NCBI GenBank assembly: GCA_036250225.1
Contig: JAPZLL010000047.1
Span: 186,001 to 250,000, forward strand
Direction of reading: 5' to 3'
Length of the DNA: 64,000 bases
Source: Cercophora sp. LCS_1
Lineage: Eukaryota > Ascomycota > Sordariomycetes > Sordariales > Lasiosphaeriaceae
How positions within the stretch are numbered: the first letter of the stretch is position 1; each line of letters starts with the position of its first letter. Under the pieces are notes generated by a model. The model saw nothing but the letters and a program-made list of their open reading frames with translations. It had not been told where the DNA came from and made no database searches. Both the position numbers and the translations under genes were made by a program. Of this stretch, positions 34,730 to 48,124 are shown in pieces.

Positions 34730-36433
34730 TCAAGCCTTGCGTTTTCCATCTGCTGCGGAGGCAGAGGCGGTCTTGATCACTTGCTTACGCTCTTCGGCGG
34801 GCGGCACGCTGATCAACATTGCCGCACGCGTATAGATGACATTAATGGCAGGTTGGTTGCCATACTACCATAGGGTACTCGGTCAGCATACAACACGCGG
34901 GAGAAGGAGAGGGCAGGGCACAAACCAGCATGTGTATAAAACTCGGTTCCTCCTGGCCGTCTCTCAGCACGGGATTGGTCAACCAGTGCACGTCCAGCCG
35001 ATCGTGAGTCCAGTCGGCCCAGATATCGTCCCAGGTAGCGCCATCATACCCGCCCTCATCGGAAGCCTCCAGTTGACCCAAGATGCCAGCGCGCGTGTTG
35101 AATCCGGGGTCGTCGGACTGGTACTCGGCGTCCAGGTCAAACTCGAAATCGTCCACCACACGATCCGCCACGGGGCGGACTTGCACGTCCAGCCCGTGAG
35201 CGCGAAAGACAGCGTAGACAGCCATGTCGACCCCTTTCAAGACGGCCGGCAGAGCCTTCCCGGCCGACGGGCTGCTGTGAGCGTAGCCATGCAGACAGCA
35301 GACGCCCAGCACGCCGCCCCTCGGCATGAAGGCGGCATCGGCCAGCACCCTCTCGACCTTGCGGTACAGAGGCAGCGCCGTGGCTTGCATGGCCGGAGCG
35401 CAGTGGGCGAGGTCGCCCACGCCGGGCGCGTAGTACAAGTTGTATGTCAGCGTGACGCGATGGCCCTGGCTGACCTCGCGGACCTCGTGCTCGCAGTCGC
35501 TGTAGAAGGCAGCCCAGTGGATGGCACCTGTCTCGCCCGTTGCTGAGGTGCCCCAGTCGTACGTGATGCTGTGTCCGGCGTGGCGCACCACCAGTTGCCC
35601 TCCCTCGTGACGGTAGGGGAGGCTGATGACGAGGGAGCCGAACTGGGCGTCGGAACGAGGCGTGTCAACGTGCGATTTGAATAGGCCTGATGGGGCTGAG
35701 TAGATCTGGAGGACAGGGACTCAAGTTAGCGAGTCTGTATTTCTCTTTTCCCGCAAGAGAGGCGGCTGAGCTGGAACAGGGGCTTACATTGAGTGCGTAC
35801 AGCTCCGCGCGTACACCCTTGGTGGTGGGGGCTCCCTCCTTTATCGTGGGCAGCAGAGCCTGCGTGAGAGTGTCGATGATGCCGAGCTCGTAAGGGCAAA
35901 AGTCGGACGAGAAAGCAGAGCGAAACATCTTGGCGGCGTTGCGATACTTTTTATCTTGCACATCGCTGCCTTTGTATCCAAAGCTTGCCGGCTCGCAGTC
36001 CTTCAGTAGTTTGGCAAAGTCCCTCTCATTGCTGACGGGGAAGGTGACCTTGGAGACTCTTCCCCCGGGAGAGTCCCAGCGGAGTGTGATGGGTGGAGTA
36101 GACAGAACATCATCCCTGTCCTCAGTGTTGTCGATCTCGTCGGCTCTCTCAGCATCGTCAGGCTCGGTAGCATCCTTGGAATCGTCGACCTTGTCGGGTG
36201 TCTTGTCGTTCTTCCCAAGGCGTTTGCTGCGTCTCTGCGTGGTGTCGACGTGAACTTCCCCTTTCTGTAGAAATGCGTGAGATCAAAATGGATATGTGAG
36301 CGAGCAGGGACCAAGGCTACCAACGTACAATCGGAATCGTGCCTCCGCACGCATATGTCGAGCTTGTGCTCATGATGAACTTGGCGAGTTCCATCGAGAC
36401 CACTGAGAAGTCGCCGTCCTCCCAGTTCGCCAT
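34730..36433 (-). CDS. 2-oxoglutarate/Fe(II)-dependent oxygenase (prolyl-hydroxylase-like)
   Basis: Exons 36433-36329, 36264-35788, 35705-34926 and 34864-34730, giving 498 aa. Two introns start with GTACGT and GTAAGC; the last starts GTTTGT, a weaker donor, with CTGACC before its AG. The catalytic core is complete: His206 and Asp208 in KSHVDTPR, distal His267 in YSDCEHEV and Arg277 in GHRVTLTY, on a jelly-roll pattern (FGSLVISLPYRHEGGQLVV). The N-terminus (MANWEDGDFSVVS) is followed by a Lys/Asp-rich linker. The C-terminus YGNQPAINVIYTRAAMLI is typical of the fungal family. Substrate unknown; probably hydroxylation in cytosol or nucleus, as no signal peptide is seen. Confidence 0.85.
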
Positions 36434-37249
36434 TTTTGCATACAATGGCCAAATAGTCGAGAAGTAAGTTGTGAGATAGTAGGTATTTGCTGCGCGTCGC
36501 TGGGATGATCTTTTTGTACTGGCTGGGTGGTGCAGTCTAGAAGCTTCTCCTTCCTCCAGGAATTGCGTCTTCTGGGTTTCTCACCGAAAACAACTTCCTT
36601 TGTTGGGTCGACCTCAAGGAGGAAGCACGGGCCAACTACGGAACACCAATCATTGGGCCGGGGTGCAACGACTCACAAAGCCCCGGCGAGCCAATCAGGG
36701 TGGACCCGGCGATTTTTGGACCCGGCCCCGGGTCCATGAACGCCCGGGTCCACAGAGCACCAGTAAGATTGGACCCATGTAACGCAATGGCGTCAGGGTT
36801 AGGGCTGTGTGAGGAAGGGTCAACAAGCAAGCGGAACAGGGCCAAGGTAGTGGTGGGTGTAAAGTTCAATTGGAACGTGGCCCTCCTTTTGCCAAAGGAG
36901 CGGCCACCAGCCTTCTTATCCTAGTTCACGACTTCCGCTTCCGGAAACCTTTGGAGCTTTAACCTTTGTTCCATCGCTCCGGCCGGATCCATCGCACCAG
37001 ATCCGTTGCGTCAAAGCCGGCGGCTAGCGTCGGCCCAAACCTGTCCGCGCCTGCCGGATGCAGCTGTCTGGCACTGCGTGCCGGATCGCGCAGGCCCCTT
37101 CGCCTCCAGGCCACTCAGATGGCTTCCTCCAGGGCGTTTGTTACAACTATCTCCCCCTCTAGGGCTTTATCCTCAAAGACCACCTCTAGTTACCCTCGTT
37201 AAAAAACCTCTCAAGCCTTTAAGGGCTGTTTTTGAGGAAAAAGAGTAAT
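36434..37249. other. Spacer with CCGGGTCC-rich block
   Basis: No gene. At 36690-36780 there are GGACCCGG/CCGGGTCC palindromic words of the same style as inside the LTRs at 50350 and 56862, so this may be a fragment of that element. GC content falls sharply after about 37200. Confidence 0.4.
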
Positions 37250-39006
37250 TGTCTAGCCTACTTATCCATCTATTAATCTACCCATCCAACTATTTTCTTT
37301 GTTTTCTTCTTTATGTACCTTTTAAACTCTTTAATTCTACTGCATGCGTTCTTTATATTGATTTCTAAAACCCACTGGTTATATTTTAAAGGCCAATTAG
37401 CCCACTTGACTAAATATTAAAAAACTTCTACAATTGTTTTTCTTTCCTTAACCTCCTCAACCTTATATTTGTTGGAATCCTCTTTAAGGTTTAGTATTAA
37501 TAAGGGGTTGCTGTTTGGTCTAGGATGGTATTCTTTAAATAATTATATTGGAAATACGTTATATAGGTGTGTATATTGCTCTAGTAGAACTAATCAATAG
37601 GTTTAGCCTCCAATTAGTTTAGTAATTTAGAATAGACCTATTTAGTATAGTATTAACTTTTTATTTTTGATCTTCAGATTCTTAATGAAGAGCTTGACCA
37701 ATTAGCTATATTTAAATCGTATTGGTTTATAATATTAGTTATAGTATTTGATCTAATATTTTTAGACTTAAACCTACAAGCTTTTAGTATATTTTCAGAG
37801 CTAGTAAAACTTTTGAATTCAATCTTTTGCTAAAGGAACTATTAAAGGAGCTGCCTCCTTTCTAATAATAGCATCCTCAATATTAAATTACAAATTTGAA
37901 TTATATTTAAATATTAATTTAAAGGGTATATTACAGTTAAAAAGTTGGTATGAGAGGATAAATCAATTAATACAGCTAGAATACGTAGCCCAATTAATTT
38001 ATATATTATAAGCCTCATTATAATTGCATTTCGCATTAATAGTAACGCTTTAAACGAGGAGTAGAAAAAAGAAATTGTCTGGGTATACTTCTTTTTCCAA
38101 TAGTATTATATATATACTAATTAATACTAGGCAATTGAACAAACGGCTAACTATACAATACTAATTCCTGTCCTCAATAACCAAATCAACAAGGTTCTGG
38201 GCAATTTATAGTATACAAATTTATTTAATAGGTTTATTCAACTTAGATATACGGATAAAATACTTATAGAAAATAAAAAGGACCAGTATAAAGAGCTCTA
38301 AAAAAAAAGCATTAAAAAGTTTTTAAGAGTAGTAAATATTAATTACCACAAATATTAATATATACTAATATTATTAGATTATAAGGTTAATACTTAAGGA
38401 ATTCCAAGGTTATTAATAAAAGTATTTGGTCCGTTTTAGCTATAAGCTATTCAGGATTCAGTATACCTAAAAATATATTATTAATTTTTTTGAGGCTATA
38501 ATTCGACATGCATACTATATATACCCCCAACCCCAGTCCTTTTTTTACTATCCCTACCTTAATATTTAATCCTCCACTAATAAGCTTATGTCCAATAAAG
38601 TTCATTTATTCCTACAATTATACTGGAATATTATGAAATATTGGTAGTATTATATTCCTGGGTTTGAGGTAGCCTTTCCAAAAACTTTCGCTAATTTAAA
38701 CATAATATAGTATATACTATAGTTCAGTAATGAGGTTAGGGGTGTTCCAAAGGGAATGGGACTTTATAGTCTCTTTTTAGATAACGAATAGCGTATATAT
38801 CGGTGTCTCATTAATTTAACGCCTAATAATATTCCGGCCCGCAAATATTGGTATATAAAGTTTGAACTGTAGTAATTGTTATACTAATCCTATATTATAG
38901 ATTTTATATTAATAAAACAATGCTATTAAAGAATAAATATACCGCTGGCAAGCACCTATTCACACAAAAGTACTAATATGCTAGTAAAAATATATAATAG
39001 TATATA

Positions 39007-39178
39007 TTGAACTGGGGATGGTTGCTTGCTAGATACAGAGACGCGCGCGCAGTGCGCGCGACAAAGGTTTTTGACGGCTGTGGTGGTGCACAGGCCACCA
39101 CGTGATTCAGGGGTTCAGGGGTCCCGAAACGGCCGCCCTGCGCCGGTGCACCGGCGCCTCGGCGCCACCCCAAGTCAA
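39007..39178. mobile_element. Miniature inverted-repeat element, short variant
   Basis: A GC-rich 172-bp island between TA dinucleotides (39005-39006 and 39179-39180). Left end TTGAACTGGGGATGG, right end reads TTGACTTGGGGTGGC on the other strand. Ends resemble the 350-bp elements at 42111, 51814 and 52958, but the interior differs (GC-rich, with a GCGCGC block at 39042-39060). No coding capacity. Confidence 0.65.
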
Positions 39179-40123
39179 TATACTAATTAAATTGTTTATA
39201 GGGCTTATTGTTATATTATTGTAAAGTGAATGTAGTACTACTATATTTCTGGGTGCGCGCATTATATTATTTCTACACTATGCAGACCCTATACTATACA
39301 ATATACTTTAAGGCACTTATTGCGTAAGTTATCTGACAATCTCTCCCCCACTAATATTAGTAATGGCTGGTATAACCTCCCAGGCCTAGCAACAGATTGG
39401 AAGGCTTTTTCTAATAAAGAACTCATATATATTGAGTATTTTATTAGACTAGGCCCCTCATTATTAAAATAGACCAACTACTGACAGGCATTTCAATTTA
39501 TATTTACTAAGTAAATTACTCAAAATTTCCATAAATTTAACTATATCCCTCCCATATTGATTATATGCAGATATATTAGTCCTATGAGCATTAAGGGATT
39601 TGGTTATATAATGCATTGTAAAATTGCTACAGTTATTAATAAGACTAAGGAAATTTAGATAGTTATTAATTCCTTTTATTGTGGTAATTAATGTGGTAAT
39701 ATGGAGGTTGATGGGGACAAGATAGACTTGGATAAGTAATTACTACAATTCTAATATCAAATAGGGTATTATAGACTAATTATATGCTTGTTGCCATAGT
39801 TAATTAATCTATTAATTGAATTGCTTGTCCTATAGTATATTAAAACTCAACTATATATAATTTAATTCCATAACCACACAATATTAAAACTATATTTAAT
39901 ATAATTCCGCACTCTTTATTATTTTTATAATTGCCTTTATTGATATTATATCTTTAGGTATTACACTGACTCTGCCAGTATATATTATAACCAGATTTGA
40001 GGCTGGATTATTAATATAAATATATATATTTAGTGGGGACTATTTACTAAAAAATAAATTAACCAAAAATACCTCAGCAACTTTCTATAAATAAAAAATT
40101 GCTATTGCCTAAATGCAACTATT

Positions 40124-40177
40124 AAGTATTCCAACCGAATGTATAATTTCAAGTATTCCAACCGAATGTATAATTTC
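40124..40177 (+). repeat. 27-bp tandem duplication
   Basis: A 27-bp unit starting AAGTATTCCAACCGAATG occurs twice in direct succession without differences, within AT-rich sequence. Confidence 0.8.
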
Positions 40178-42110
40178 AACAACCAATTATTAAAATATAA
40201 ATGTTGGAATAATAAGTTTAATAGACTTTTATTAAACCTTAATCTCCTATATCCAGAATAGTATTATTATTATAAAAGTTAATTATAATAATTAATGTAG
40301 TAATCCAATATACCCCTTTTCTTCCTCCTCCCACTATTAGTATTGGCAACCTCCTTTTATATTTTATTACGCTTTTGGAGCAGTATAACTGTTAACCCTT
40401 TAGAACTACCGTTCTAAGTTCTTTTTAAGTTAGGTAATCTACCAAGACCCATTTTTTTTGCTGTTTTAGTTGCTATTTTATGCTTATTGCCCAGTTACTA
40501 ATATTTTGGGGCTGGAAATTTGTATAAACCCAGTAAAGATTAGTATTTAACCCCTATCCATTTTCCTTAGATATTAGTTTTATTAGTAATATCCTCACTT
40601 TTGCCTATGCCCTTACACAATACCTCATTATTATTATTATTAACCTCTCCATTTTTGCACTAATAGTGAGATAGCGTTTTTTTGTCTATTATAAGTAATT
40701 TTGGTTGAGATATATTATTTTTATTGGGTTTTTCTGGGATGATCTTGGACAAGTCCTCTAATTTAACCGTTTTATTAAGGAGCGGGGGAAATATAGTTGC
40801 GGACACAATAGAACAGGTCAATAATACAATTTAATATAATAATAGGGAGGAAAGTTTAATACTAAATAAAAGCTTTTCTTAAAAAAAGGGGTATTTAATT
40901 ATATTTATTTAAGAGAGGCAATCGGTTGGTTGGATATATAGGGGGTATAAGTATTAATTTAATATTTCTTTCTGTATAATAATTACCGTATTAATTTATT
41001 TTTCCTCCTTTGCTGTTATTCTAATTATTGATCTGGTTTTTAAATATTAGTTTCTTACTATAATGGGTAACGAACCCACTTTACCTCCTCAATTAAGTGC
41101 AGCCCAAAACAGTAATTTATTTATTAATATTCCCTCTGAATTTTATATAGATATTGGTTTTTGGGATATTACCCCCCCTGTGCCCACTCAAAATTGGTGT
41201 AGTGAAAAAAATAATCTCCTTTTCTAATTGAATGAGGTGTATTAGGAATTTCTAAAGTGAATTATTATTAAACCGCACATACGAAACGAACTTAAATATA
41301 CTATAGTCTTTGAACGTATAAAAATTATAGATGTAATATTTAGAGGAAAGCAATTATTAGAACTTTGGGTTCATTTTTACCAAATTACTAATATTAATAC
41401 TGGGAAAGTATAATTAATGTATAAACACTATTAGAAACAATTGGTATACCCCAATAGTTATAAGAAGAAGAATGGTACCTAATCCATAAAAAATTACCTT
41501 AAGACTAAAGACTATATATAATGGCAACCTGTACAATCCACCCCGCCTCAATCACAGACATTTCAGCTATCTCCATCTTTAATTAATAGTTATAAGATTC
41601 TATTAGTAGTAAGTATATTATAGTAATTAATATAGTAATTCTATAATATACCTAATATTATTAATTTTATAGTAATTGATATGGTAATTACTAATATATT
41701 ACTTACCTAGGCTCAAATTGGTTATACCTAGATTAAAAGGGAAAGTTATGAGAAGTTATACCTATATCTTATTTAGATTTAGCAACCGTTTAATATAATA
41801 ACCAATCCAGGGGCCCAACAATTTCTTGTACAAAATAACTTAATTTACAAGCAACTTCCCTCCCCCAAAAGCTTTAGTGCCATTGCCAAAAATATGGCTA
41901 ACTCCCTTATAAGCGATATGCTCAATAAAAGAGTTCCGGGTTCAAAAGTATTTCTTGTTCAGGATGGGTAATTAACAAAAAAGGTTAAATATACTCTCCT
42001 TAATATTTTCGTTTATTTTATTAATATAAATTAGGTATTCCATTAAGTCATAGTCAATATAAAGCTATATAATAAAACTAATAAATAGGAGGTTATAAAT
42101 TGCTTTACTA

Positions 42111-42462
42111 TTGACTTGGGGTGACGGCTAAGGAGAGCTGGCCTGTGGTTGCCTTTCCGTTTTTGTACATAGTCACGGTGGTGAGCGACAGGCTGTCACG
42201 TGCTTGGCACGTGACGCCTGGACATAAGTGTCGCGCCAGCGCCTCAGATTTAGATTGAACAGAACAACTCACCACCATGGCGAAGTTCCGAGGGTGACGA
42301 GGTGCGTTGTCGTTTTTCCTACGTTGTTTTCCTACGTCGTCTTCCTACGTTGTTATCCTACGTCGTTCACATGCCTCCCTCCGATCAGAGGAAGGCCTGC
42401 CCATAGGTCGGCCTTCCAGGCCGACCGCTGGGTTCTGTGTGTGCTGTTCATCACCAGTTCAC
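42111..42462 (+). mobile_element. Miniature inverted-repeat element (352 bp), copy 1
   Basis: Starts TTGACTTGGGGTGACGG and ends CATCACCAGTTCAC, flanked by TA on both sides. Terminal inverted repeats are imperfect. It has the features of a non-autonomous Tc1/mariner-type element. Nearly identical to copies at 51814 and 52958. GC-rich inside AT-rich DNA, so it shows no RIP damage. Confidence 0.82.
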
Positions 42463-44544
42463 TATAGAGATAATAAAAGCATTTGGACTTTAAAAGTCTA
42501 TTATTAAATATATTATTAATAATACATCTAACTTTAACGTTATTAAAATTTCTCAATAGCTATAAGAGGAATTTCCTTATAATAAAATATTTAATATATA
42601 TTCAATTAGGTATTTTATATATATTGTATAATTAATAGAGGGTAATTTCTATAAGTACTTTAAAGTTCGCTGAAATAAAGCTAAACTTTTATTTTAAATG
42701 TTAGTGTATGAGGGCCAAACGCTTTGTTTGGATGAATTTCTTCTGGGTGCAATATAAGTATTGGCCAAAATAAATAATATATATTTTATACTCTTATATA
42801 TTATTAATATAGTAATCTTTATAATAATTAACTATATATATTCGCAATAATATTAAGTCTAAATATATAATAAAAGACTGATTGGTATACTGTAAATGTA
42901 AAAAGTAGTAATAAAGCCAGTAATGGGAGTTGGCCCTTAATATTACTTTGTAATTGCCCTATTAAATGGAGCTCTATAACCCTCCTCATAATCCGGACTT
43001 TTAAAGTAAAAGTTATAATTAAGGAATTTATTCGATCTCGCCTACCCATTAAAAAACCTAAGGTCCAGTAATACTTTAAGTACTTTTATCCAAGCGATTT
43101 GGAGTGGAAGTAGTTACGTTATATAATAGACTATATAAAACTATTATTATTTATAACTATCTAATTTAGTTGCAAAAAAGGCAATTGTATTAATTATGTT
43201 CTCTCGTATACGTGGTTTCTTTCTAATTATTTAACTATAATAATATATTGGCTTTAGAAGAAATATTGAGTAAAACCGGAAAAAATATGGGTTAATTTGT
43301 TTTTTACTACCCTATTCGCTGCCCAAAAAAAGCTCTATAACTATAAATATAAGTTCGATCGCATTAAGGAGGTTTTTATGATTACGAATATATTAAACCC
43401 ACCAACTGTTAGAAGCCAAATACCTATATAATTTCGGATATGGAAAGAATTTAAGTTTTTCTATACTAAAAAGGAAGCCCATTGGGAGGGCATTACAGCA
43501 TTTAGAAAGAAATACCTAGAGTATAGAGGAGGGCGGATTTTAAGGCCAGTAAATATACGCTTGGCGGGAATAAATCGGTATTCCATTACCGATATTTTAT
43601 ATTAATTTCCAGTTTATGCTCGCTCTTAATAAAACGGAGACGCTTTAGTTAATATTGACGTTTAAATCGACAAAGAAATCAAATCGTTTATTGAAGAAAG
43701 TAAGTAATGACCAATAATACAGTACTTCCAAATGACTTATTAATTATTATATTGATTACTATAGGGATTGGACGTAATGAGAATGTATTTGTCTGGTGGA
43801 AGAGATATAAAATTGTCAATCCTGCTATGGGTGTAATAGCCCGTGATTATCTGTTACTATAGGCAGTTGGTACTGACCTTGAATAAGTTTGGAGTAAATT
43901 GAGTGATTTTTTGGTCAAATAGTTATTAATATATGTGGATAATATTAGAGACATTTCTTTAATTTTTGTAAATTATAAATATATAGTGGGTATTGTAATT
44001 CCTACTGAGGATGTTTGTGAGACGGACATTCTAAAAGTAGAAGAAGAGCTTTAATAATTTGGGGAACTCTTGACTATTAAATATATTAGTAATAACAATA
44101 TGGAAAAAGCTGGTTCTATTAACGTTAAGCGACTTCGAAACGACCTTCCAACCCGTTCCCACGTTTCAACATTATTTCCTAATAACCCCCCATCAATACT
44201 GGAACAAAGTATACGGAAACGAACAGCCCGGGGGATTACAAGTTGTCACAAAAAAAGCACTCAACGGAATACTCTATAGCAAACGCCTCATAAGGGGGGT
44301 CAAAGAGATATAGAGGTATTCGAGGATCCGAAGACAGTTCAGACAGCGAGCTGGATACGGATGATGATGACTATAATAACTAGTATATTACACTTGGGTC
44401 TGGGTTGATTGGGATATAGACTGGTATATAGATTGGTATATATAGTAATTTGTATATTGATTACCACATCATTTACCACATATATTTATACTTGAGCTAT
44501 TACTGAGAGGACTAGATATACGTCTGTATTGTTGCACGCATTAT

Positions 44545-44625
44545 TATATGTATGATCATGATCGATGGGTACCCATGGGTAGACCACTTTCTCATGGGTA
44601 TCCATGGGTACCCATGGCTGGGTAA
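44545..44625. repeat. Cluster of GGGTACCCATGGGTA palindromic words
   Basis: GGGTACCCATGGGTA and variants occur about five times in 80 bp. It is a short palindromic, low-complexity cluster at the edge of the AT-rich block, next to the minisatellite. Confidence 0.6.
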
Positions 44626-44629
44626 TTCC

Positions 44630-45222
44630 AGGCACTAGCGGATACAGGTCCCCAAGGCAGCGGTGCCGTTTGTGGGCATTTTGAGCACGACCAAGACCAA
44701 CACAACACCAGATCACAAGGGAGACTACCGTCCGTGACAGCATTGCTGACCTTGCCCTTGGCGGTATTGCTGGTCTAGCCCCCTTTCCCTTGGCAGCATT
44801 ACTAACCTAGCCGTCTGGCGGATGCAGGTCCCCAAAGCAGCAGTGCCATTTGCGGGCATTTTGGACACGACCAAGACCAACAATTCCAGAACAACACCAG
44901 ATCGTAAGGGAGACTACTGTCTGTAGCAGCATTGCTGCCCTTGCCCTTGGCAGTATTGCTGGTCTAGCCCCCTTGCCCTTGGCAGCATTACTAACCTAGT
45001 CGTCTGGCGGATGTAGGTCCCCAAGGCAGCAGTGCCGTTTGCGGGCGTTTTGGACACGACCAGAGAGAGGAACACCAAATTGCAAAGGAGACTACCGTCC
45101 GTAGCAGCGTTACTGCCCTTGCCCTTGCCCTTGGCAGCGTTGCTAACCTAGCCGTCCGGCAGATGCAGGTCCCCAAAGCAGCGGTGCCGTTTATGGGCGT
45201 TTTGGGCACAACCAACGCAATA
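44630..45222. repeat. Minisatellite (units about 150-190 bp), left part
   Basis: Successive units each contain GCGGATGCAGGTCCCCAAAG, GCAGTGCCGTTTGCGGGC, ACGACCAAGACCAACA, and CCCTTGCCCTTGGCAGCATT ending CTAACCTAG. Units start at about 44632, 44813, 45001 and 45151. The last unit is cut at 45222 by a transposon. The array continues at 47722. Confidence 0.8.
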
Positions 45223-46161
45223 CAGTCAAGTCTGCACATAAGCATCAGCCGGGGAACGGCACTTTTGACATCACACAACCGATGTCAAAATGACAAAAGA
45301 ACAGCGTTTCCTCCTAGTTAAACATCACTTCCACTACGTAATATATATTTCCATGTTCCTTTGGGTCCCCTCTACCTTCTTCTTCTTCAAGCTCAAGCCG
45401 TTGATCCTCCTCTAAGCGCGCCGTAGGCGTTCCACAACCCAGCCAGATTTATTTCCTGTTGCACAGCCGTAATCAAGGCTGGAAATCGTGTGCAAGGCGA
45501 AGAATTGAGGTAATAGAGAGTGGCCATTAACAATTTGTAAAATTGTCTGAAGAAAGAAAGCTATCTGGGGCCTAAAAGGCTCCCTATATACACAAATGGT
45601 CTCCCTGGCAACTGGTGATTCGTATCCCTGGATTCCAGCGCGGAGGCGCGCCGGAATGGCCATACCAATACTGAAACCATGCTGGAATGAGGGCATCACC
45701 GTCCCACTTCGGGCAAAATTTCCACCTGTTGCTCCTCAAATTGGATCAACTGCGTAACCGGCCACCAGCGCCGCCTTATTGGGTATACGAGGTACCTCTT
45801 CTTCATTTTCTTCCTCCTCTTGTAACGAATCCTTGACGTCAAAACAAGCCGCAATATGGTCAACGAGGTCATTGCCAGTATCCTGAATTGCCTCTTCCGG
45901 TCTGTTGATGAAGTTGTCCATATTGACGTAAATGCAATCCCCATCAAGATTGCCCTATTCCACCAGGGTTTCGGCCGACTTGTGAAGCTCTTTGCCTTTG
46001 TCAAAATCGGCCGGCCGCTTTGGGGGGCCAAAGGGCTCCCCCCAACAAGCCAGACTTCCGCCAACAGTTGGAGATTGTATCTGCCGAAACCTATTCTTCC
46101 AAGCGTCAACGATACAGTGCAGGGCATTGAGGAGCCTTGTTTTCTTGAGAGGATCCTCGCC

Positions 46162-46196
<35 letters not shown>

Positions 46197-47721
46197 ATGT
46201 GTTGTAGCTAGAGTTTTCGATAAGCGACCTTGATGCAGTTGATGATGCCTTAATCCATGGGTTGGTAGATGGACGTTACGTTGGCAGGTAAGAAAACGAC
46301 CTTGGTGTTTTTCAACTGTGAGGCAGCGGCTTTGTCGGCGAGTTGGCCCTCGCCAGAAACGTGAGCTGAAAAAACTGTTAACTAAGACCATTTGCGCGTC
46401 AAACCACTTGAGATATTCGGTAAAAATTGGGCCGGTTATCCAAGGTTTCTGGTTATGGCGCCAAACAATAGGGAGGTTGCGAATATAGCGCTGCCCAGGG
46501 CCAAAAGGTCGGGGGTTATTCCATCTACCGATTATCCAGAGATCTAGTTTCTCACTGCCGTCGGCATTGGCGGTTGGCATCACGGTGATCCGGTCTTTCT
46601 TTTTCTTGCCGCTGCCGCTCTGGGGTTTGTTGGCGAGGGTGTAGAATAAGCCGGTCTCATCGGCGTTAAAGATATCCTTTTCTTGACAAGTTGCTTGATC
46701 TCCTCAATCTCTCCGCCGCGGCACCAGAGATATCTGCTGCAGCTGCCTCACCACTTTGCTTGTAGGCCTTGGATCTTGTAACGTCGCTTGAAGCCAGCGA
46801 GCCAGCCAACAGACCATTTCGGTTCCATGCGAGCAAAAGCTGTTGCACGGCATATCTTAAACCTCGCAGCGGTCTGTATCATTTCCTCCCCGGTAACCGG
46901 AACCTTGAGAGCCGCCATCTGTATCACCCACTCAAAGAGAGCTCTTTCAACTGCGGGGTATTGGGCGTTGTGGGTCCGTGACACGCTGGCCTCGCCGCGA
47001 GCGAAGCTCTTCTTATCGAGATACGCGTACTTCAACTTTCAGGATATCGGAGATGGTAGACTGGTTGACCGGCCGGCCGAGGGTATCGAGGGCCCAAGCA
47101 GAAAGTTCTCGCTGGGTGAGGAGCGGATTCGCGGCGGTGTGGTGACGGATAGCCTGCCTCTCACGCTCCGACGGCGTGGCGGCGTTCTTTGGTCGGCAGA
47201 CGTTGCGGACCGGCGGTTGTTCGGTGTTGAGAGAGAGCCTGGCGGAGGCGCAAAGGATCTGAGAGATAGGCATCTTGGCGGAGGGTAGTAAATCGACCGA
47301 GATATCGCGAGATCAATGGAGATTTCAAGGAATCAGGGTTGATGGCGATGGATGCTTGTGAGGCGTGTTGGTAATCTGTCTGAAAATGGCCGATTCGGGG
47401 CCGAAAACCCTGGTTCTCGAGTCCAGAAACACACGAATTGAAGACGAAAAGTCACGAAAAAACGTGTGGCCGGAGCAAAGGCGTTGGAACGGATCCGCCG
47501 TGACGGCCATTCTTTACGTTGTTGGGGAATCCACGGCCAAAAACGATGGAATTCGGGGGTGTTGGAGGGTGGAATTCAGGGGTTTGAGGGCCAAATCTTT
47601 GCGATAATGCCAATGGGGGGGTTATGCTTCTGTGCCATACAAATTTGGGTGGGAACGGCCATTTTGACCGGTATAGCCAGATTATCGTTATAGCTCTGAT
47701 GCTTATGTGCAGACTTGACCG
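45223..47721 (-). mobile_element. Degenerate pogo/Fot-like DNA transposon
   Basis: A 2.5-kb element with matching 26-bp ends (CAGTCAAGTCTGCACATAAG and the inverse ending CTTATGTGCAGACTTGACCG), flanked by TA at 45221-45222 and 47722-47723. The transposase is on the minus strand in pieces. An N-terminal psq-like HTH lies at 47273-47013 (LTQRELSAWALDTLGRP). A CENP-B-type HTH follows at about 47035-46748 (FEWVIQMAALKVPVTGEEMI, WLAGFKRRYKIQG). A DDE-domain remnant lies at 46583-46250 (DLWIIGRWNNPRPFG, FDAQMVLVN), where an alternate frame reads VFLPANVTSIYQPMD before TAA. Frameshifts and stops make it non-autonomous. A GA microsatellite sits inside at about 46166-46192. Confidence 0.85.
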
Positions 47722-48120
47722 TACCAGATCTTAAGGGAAGTTGCTGCCCTTGCCCTTGCCCTTGCCCTTGGCAGCATTGCTAACCTAGCCGTCTGGCAGA
47801 TATAAGTCAGCGGTGCCGTTTGCGGGTGTTTTGGGCACGACTAAGACCAACACAACCAAGATCAACAAACCAGAACAACACCAGATCGCAAAGGAGACTA
47901 CCGTCTGTGACAGCATTGCCCTTGGCGGCATTGCTGGCCAGGTCTTCAAAGCAGCGGTGCCGTTTGCGGGCACGACCAACGATTCCAGAACAACACCAGG
48001 TCGCAAGGGAGACTACTGTCTCTGACAGCATTGCACTTGGCAGCATTGCTGGTCTAGCCGTCTGGTGGATGCAGGTCCCCAAAACAGCGGTACCGTCTAC
48101 AACCAAGACCAACGCAACCA
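47722..48120. repeat. Minisatellite, right part
   Basis: The repeat interrupted by the transposon resumes with ACCAGATCTTAAGGG and further units (GCAGCGGTGCCGTTTGCGGG, CACGACCAAC, GACAGCATTGC), the last near 48060. Confidence 0.75.
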
Positions 48121-48124
48121 GAGC

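Larger units (their letters stand above)
37250..44500. repeat. AT-rich RIP-degraded repeat compartment
   Basis: Seven kilobases of very AT-rich sequence dense in TA, with stop codons in every frame and no gene. Tails such as 43260-43560 look like degraded coding sequence. This is the usual result of RIP on transposons, but the original elements cannot be identified. Two GC-rich miniature elements (39007 and 42111) stand out as islands. Confidence 0.8.

Noticed and set aside
45696..46583. 295-codon minus-strand frame as one transposase protein
   Set aside because: Only its first third reads as DDE sequence; afterwards the real frame shifts and the rest is a shadow, including a Leu-Ser run from the GA microsatellite.
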